Assembly: GCF_963576615.1 (NCBI RefSeq)
Contig: NC_088716.1
Span: forward strand, 58,001,681 to 58,065,680
DNA length: 64,000 nt
Direction of reading: 5' to 3'
Source: Watersipora subatra
Lineage: Eukaryota > Bryozoa > Gymnolaemata > Cheilostomatida > Watersiporidae
This document shows, in pieces, positions 60,110-64,000 of this stretch (within the stretch, counting starts at the first letter, position 1; every line of letters begins with the position of its first letter). A program made the translations under genes and the position numbers. The notes below the pieces were generated by a model. The model saw only the letters and a program-made list of their open reading frames with translations. It did no database searches and was not told the DNA's origin.

Positions 60110-60607
60110 ATATTGTACCGCAGTCAAAAGTGCATTACAGCCTTATCATGCCTCAAATGTCGTCTCACGTCTTTCAATATAATCATGGAGAACAAATTAC
60201 CGCAGTTTTTAGAGGCAATTTATTTATATTAATAGTACCACCACTGGTAAAGTTGAAAAATTTACCTTTTTATTAAAAGTAAAACAACAATAATGGTTAT
60301 TATTTTCATTGTTTCTTTTCTGCAACCTTTTACTGAGATAGGTGCTTACATCCTGTTATGATTTGTAAGGCTGCTTATATGTTAATTTTAATAAATTCAC
60401 CGTTTTAGGTCTATTTATCTAGGGTCAGCTCATGTGCTAGGTTGGCTTATGTGCGAGATTATATGGCAAATTATTTTTTATGAAACGTGTCTACATACTA
60501 AAAGTTCTAAATTGTTAGCTGACCTTAAATTAGAAAAATGTGTCACTTTGTTTATCAGTTTAAACAGCTGTAATACTGCATCAGGAATGAGCTTTTATAA
60601 TGCAAGT

Positions 60608-61370
60608 CAGGGTTGGAAAAAATCAATGATTTTTATAAAAAATCAAAAAATCGAATTTTTTGGGATTTAAATTGATTTTTACGAATTTTTGTACCAATAA
60701 CTATTTTGGTATCTTGCAACGAGAATGCTAATGCAAATTTATGTAAAGAATTACATTTTATTCTGTGATAAGAAACTGATAATTGATAATTGACAATAAT
60801 TCATAATCTATAGCGAAAATCAGTGTCGGTGATAAGAATGCATCGGCTTCGCAATTTAATTGAGGAGTTTAAAGAGAAATACAAGTTTACCAGCCTTTAC
60901 TGTACTCAATCGATTACGTAGTTTGCTGTGCACTAGCCCAAAAGTGGAAAAAACACGTTCTACATTAGCGCTGCCGCATATACTAGTGAATACTCGTGAT
61001 ATAGCTTCCTTGTCCTTCCTTTCAATACCGTTTGCCGACTCCACACTTACTGTACCTATTGTATTATACCAGGGATTAGCGCTGCAGCATGCAGTTCAAG
61101 ACTGCAAGCCTCTGTAAACTCTCACTCCCTGTAGGTTCCTATTTAATTAAATTCTTAAGTAAATGAATGTTTGGTCAATGAGTTTATACTATCCAGTTAA
61201 AAGCAGTACAAAACAGGTTGTTTATTGCTAGACTAAATCTACTACACTAGTGGTAGACTATTTTCTTGAAAAAAATCATTTTTTGAAAAAAACATGATTT
61301 TTTTCGCGTGATTTAAATCGAATAAAAATCACTTGATTTAAATCGTTTGATTTAAATCGTGCTAACCCTG
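60608..61370 (-). mobile_element. hAT-family DNA transposon, internally deleted, with perfect 8-bp TSD
   Basis: Target duplication ATGCAAGT at 60600-60607 and 61371-61378. Terminal inverted repeat CAGGGTTGG at the left, CTAACCCTG at the right, followed by ATTTAAAT-rich subterminal DNA. The minus strand at 61044-60856 encodes the end of a hAT transposase: the dimerisation domain (ANVERVFSTFGLVHSKLRNR, then KAGKLVFLFKLLN) and stop. The rest of the transposase is absent, so it is non-autonomous. The intact TSD argues for fairly recent insertion. Confidence 0.92.
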
Positions 61371-61617
61371 ATGCAAGTAAATCCCAAATTAGTTTTTCCA
61401 GAACCAAAATTAGTTTTAATATTAGTTTTAATTATTAGAAATTATTAGTTTTAATCAGATCCAAAATTGTCCTTTAAAATGTTTAACTCTATCCGTCATG
61501 TGCAATTTGTGCTTCATTGTGTAGGGGTAGATAACGTGATGGACCAAATGATTGAGAAACTATGATAGTATCAAATATTTCATCCACGATTCTGCATAAA
61601 ATCAAATAGATTTGTAG

Positions 61618-61690
61618 TACAGTCATACCTCGACATACGAGCTTAATGCATTTTGGGATTGTATGCCAATTTACTCTCATCTCAAGGCAT
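61618..61690 (+). mobile_element. Possible single end of a mariner-like element
   Basis: TACAGTCATACCTCGACATA followed by CGAGCTTAATGC resembles terminal repeats common among mariner-type MITEs. A similar, inverted word (GTAAGTCAAGGTATGACTAT) occurs at 10941-10960. No matching second end was found nearby. Confidence 0.35.
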
Positions 61691-62854
61691 TATTTCCTAT
61701 ATAAAGTAACTACATACAAATTAATCCGTTACCATACTATGGAAAAAAACACAAAACAGAGTATTACAGTGGAAAAACGCGTTTTTAATTCTTGTAGGCT
61801 AGTATGTACGCTAAAAACTAACAAATACCTATTCAGTTGTTTCAATTTGCAATCAAATATCACAGTACTATGAACACTACTGTAAGTTTTTACCTTCGCG
61901 ACAGACGTAGTGGCTAATGGCGGTCAGTAAGACTTGACAGCAACGCGTTCGGTACGCTAAACCTTTGTGATGCTATGGAACAAACATTCTGAATTTAACT
62001 TAAATTAATTTAGTTTATTTATTAAATGCACACTTAAAGTTAAGGACTGCTCTCTTGCTAAACTTACTTTAGTTTTGTTGTTTCAATTTTTTTATTATCT
62101 CTCTCCGATTTGACGTTTCGTTCCTCGCATTCACTATAACTTTTAGCCAACCATTTAAAAATATGCAATTGAAAGCACCTATTTAGCTGTATGGGAAATG
62201 CTGATACAAAAGGTTTTTTTCGCAAAGATGAACATTAAAAGACGGAATGCAATGCAAACTCTGAAAGTTAGACTCCAACTGTTGGAAAAACATAATGGGG
62301 TTTGGATGGGCTCCTTTGAATTCTGCATTCCATAAATTCTATGTCATTCTTCAGTGTGAATAATTTACATCAGAAGAGAAAAGATTAACAAAAATCATTG
62401 TCATCTGTATCTGCTCAGGGATTTTTTGTTACTTTTATTATAACTAGTCCCTGGTAGATTAATAGAATAGGATATTCTGCCCTTGATCATCGGCTCACAA
62501 GATAACTGTCATTAGATCTTGTCAGTTATTTTCATTTGAGTATCAGCTATTGAGGATCTGCTTTTTGATAATATATGCCTTTGATATTTTAGCTCTCACA
62601 TTTCATTGAAGTTTTTTTCACATTTGTGTTTACATATGTGATCTCATCTGTGTTGCATACTTCTGTTATTTAGTATCTTGTATGATTTTCGTTGTAACGA
62701 AAATCAGTTTGAAAGGCCTGAAATATAGCAACATAACTGCTGCTTTTTGGTTTTGTTGCCTTCAAAATATTTTCCAATTCACTTGTCTGTCAGTTTTTGT
62801 TTTATAAAAAGTCGGACACCCACTTTTAATTATTTTTAGACATCCTGTCATCTC

Positions 62855-62988
62855 GGTGGATGTTCAATGACTCATGCATGGGATATTTTAGGATGTGTTC
62901 TATAGAATGTTATGGCATGTTGGTGGATGTTCAATGACTCATTCATGGGATATTTTAGGATGTGTTCTATAGAATGTTATCGCATGCC
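62855..62988. repeat. 67-bp tandem duplication upstream of the 63 kb exon
   Basis: Two near-identical copies of GGTGGATGTTCAATGACTCA, GGGATATTTTAGGATGTGTT and CTATAGAATGTTAT, ending about 20 bases before the ATG at 63008. Confidence 0.9.
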
Positions 62989-63007
62989 CTGAAGTAAGTT
63001 TCAAAGT

Positions 63008-63122
63008 ATGAAGAAAAGCTCCCGAATTCTCTGCACGTTACTTGGTGCTGGTGTCACCCTCCTTCTACTCCTTAAAATGGATGCAAGCTTTAGCATTTCT
63101 ACGATCAGCACCACAGAATTAT
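63008..63122 (+). CDS. First coding exon of a secreted or membrane protein, gene continues past the window
   Basis: From ATG at 63008 the frame reads MKKSSRILCTLLGAGVTLLL, then LLKMDASFS and onward for 38 codons to a GTGAGT donor in phase 1. Basic N-terminus plus hydrophobic core make a signal peptide or signal anchor. The size and phase match exon 1 of the 50 kb membrane-protein gene. An acceptor-like CACCAG near 63952 is followed by sequence that hits a stop in the required phase, so the next exon is not established. Confidence 0.45.
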
Positions 63123-64000
63123 GTGAGTTAGAAATGCACCCTGTAATAAGTGCTTTTATCCTTGTATAGTGCACCAGCTAACTTGACACCAAGACCACTT
63201 GTATTCGAATGACACAATAATAGGTATAACATAACGAATGACGTAACGAATGGCGTAACCACTAGGTAGGAAACACAGAGACAGCAATCCATGAGACAGT
63301 AATTACTTGTACATAGAATAAGTAATAGTATTACATGCAGTAGCAAGAGTAAATGATATAGGCTTATAAAATAATACGTGCATGCATAGGTTACTATATA
63401 TACATAGACTACACACCCGTAGGCTATGGTCTCTGTCCTAGTCGTGTCTCAACCCAAAAATGTACCTTTTTCTATATTCCTGGTGATCCTAAGCTGCTGA
63501 ATATTTGAAGGTCTAATCTATGGTGGCATACTATAACTACATCAATTTCATTGGTTTCCATTCAGCCCCCAGCTGTATCATTTAATGTTGGCACATACTT
63601 GCCAGAATGGTCATGCGCTATGTAGAGCACTTTCAAATTTTCTATGCATACCTTTCCTTCTCAATATCCCCTCCTGAAGGTACAGTCGATTGGGAGTAAA
63701 TGATGAGTAATCACTGAAAGGCGGTATGTGGTGGATACGGTAACTGGTCTATAAATGACCCACAGATGAAGCCACTATTACCATTTTTAGCATTAACCAA
63801 ATTTCGTATTGCATGCTAGATCATTTATCGTAACCTACAAACATTAGATATTTTTATAGATCTCAGATCACATTTTCAATAATGCTTCATAGAGGCACGT
63901 GCGTAATCACTTTCACTGAAACCTTTATGGCTCCATTTTTTATACCACCAGGTGTCCAAGTCATTGTACAAACTACCAGAATTTTCCACAAATGAAAAAG
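63123..64000. other. Presumed intron to window end
   Basis: No repeat or exon is recognised with confidence. Confidence 0.3.

Overview
The window is animal nuclear DNA: AT-rich, with genes split into many short exons, GT-AG introns of tens of bases to several kb, and a large load of minisatellites and small non-autonomous transposons. SCO1 and an animal-type holocarboxylase synthetase (HLCS) mark it as metazoan. The abundant TACATG-type low-complexity DNA and the repeat style suggest a lophotrochozoan invertebrate (mollusc, bryozoan or annelid), but the sequence alone does not fix the species.

Layout. (1) 145-6549, plus strand: complete six-exon SCO1, the mitochondrial copper chaperone for cytochrome c oxidase. 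Its last intron ends in 28 exact-length 29-bp copies of its own 3' splice site plus the start of the last exon. (2) 6854-23365, minus strand, tail-to-tail with SCO1: HLCS in about 15 exons, rebuilt by splice sites, phase continuity and similarity to the vertebrate enzyme. Its introns hold three TIR elements or their copies, SINEs and several minisatellites. (3) 23366-27418: intergenic, with a decayed copy of one exon of the next gene. (4) 27419-36749, plus strand: a nine-exon secretory-pathway JmjC oxygenase with signal peptide, JmjC fold, an EF-hand-like loop and a C-terminal HDEL. (5) 38110-41157, minus strand: the 3' part of an unrecognised single-pass membrane protein. (6) 42-50 kb: gene-poor, repeat-rich. 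(7) 50003-55758, plus strand: a complete four-exon, about 403-residue unrecognised type I membrane protein. (8) 55.8-64 kb: mostly mobile-element DNA (a piggyBac-like MITE and a hAT element with a perfect 8-bp target duplication), one orphan exon, and at 63.0 kb a signal-peptide exon that opens a gene running off the window.

The genes do not form an obvious pathway. SCO1 and HLCS both serve mitochondrial or metabolic enzyme maturation (copper loading, biotin loading), but their proximity is probably chance. Three genes encode signal-peptide or membrane proteins with similar intron phases. The strongest observations are the splice-acceptor minisatellite of SCO1, the JmjC/EF-hand/HDEL architecture with its upstream pseudo-exon, a minisatellite that abuts a SINE head, and the paired unknown membrane proteins. 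No rRNA, canonical tRNA, CRISPR array or retrovirus-like element was recognised.
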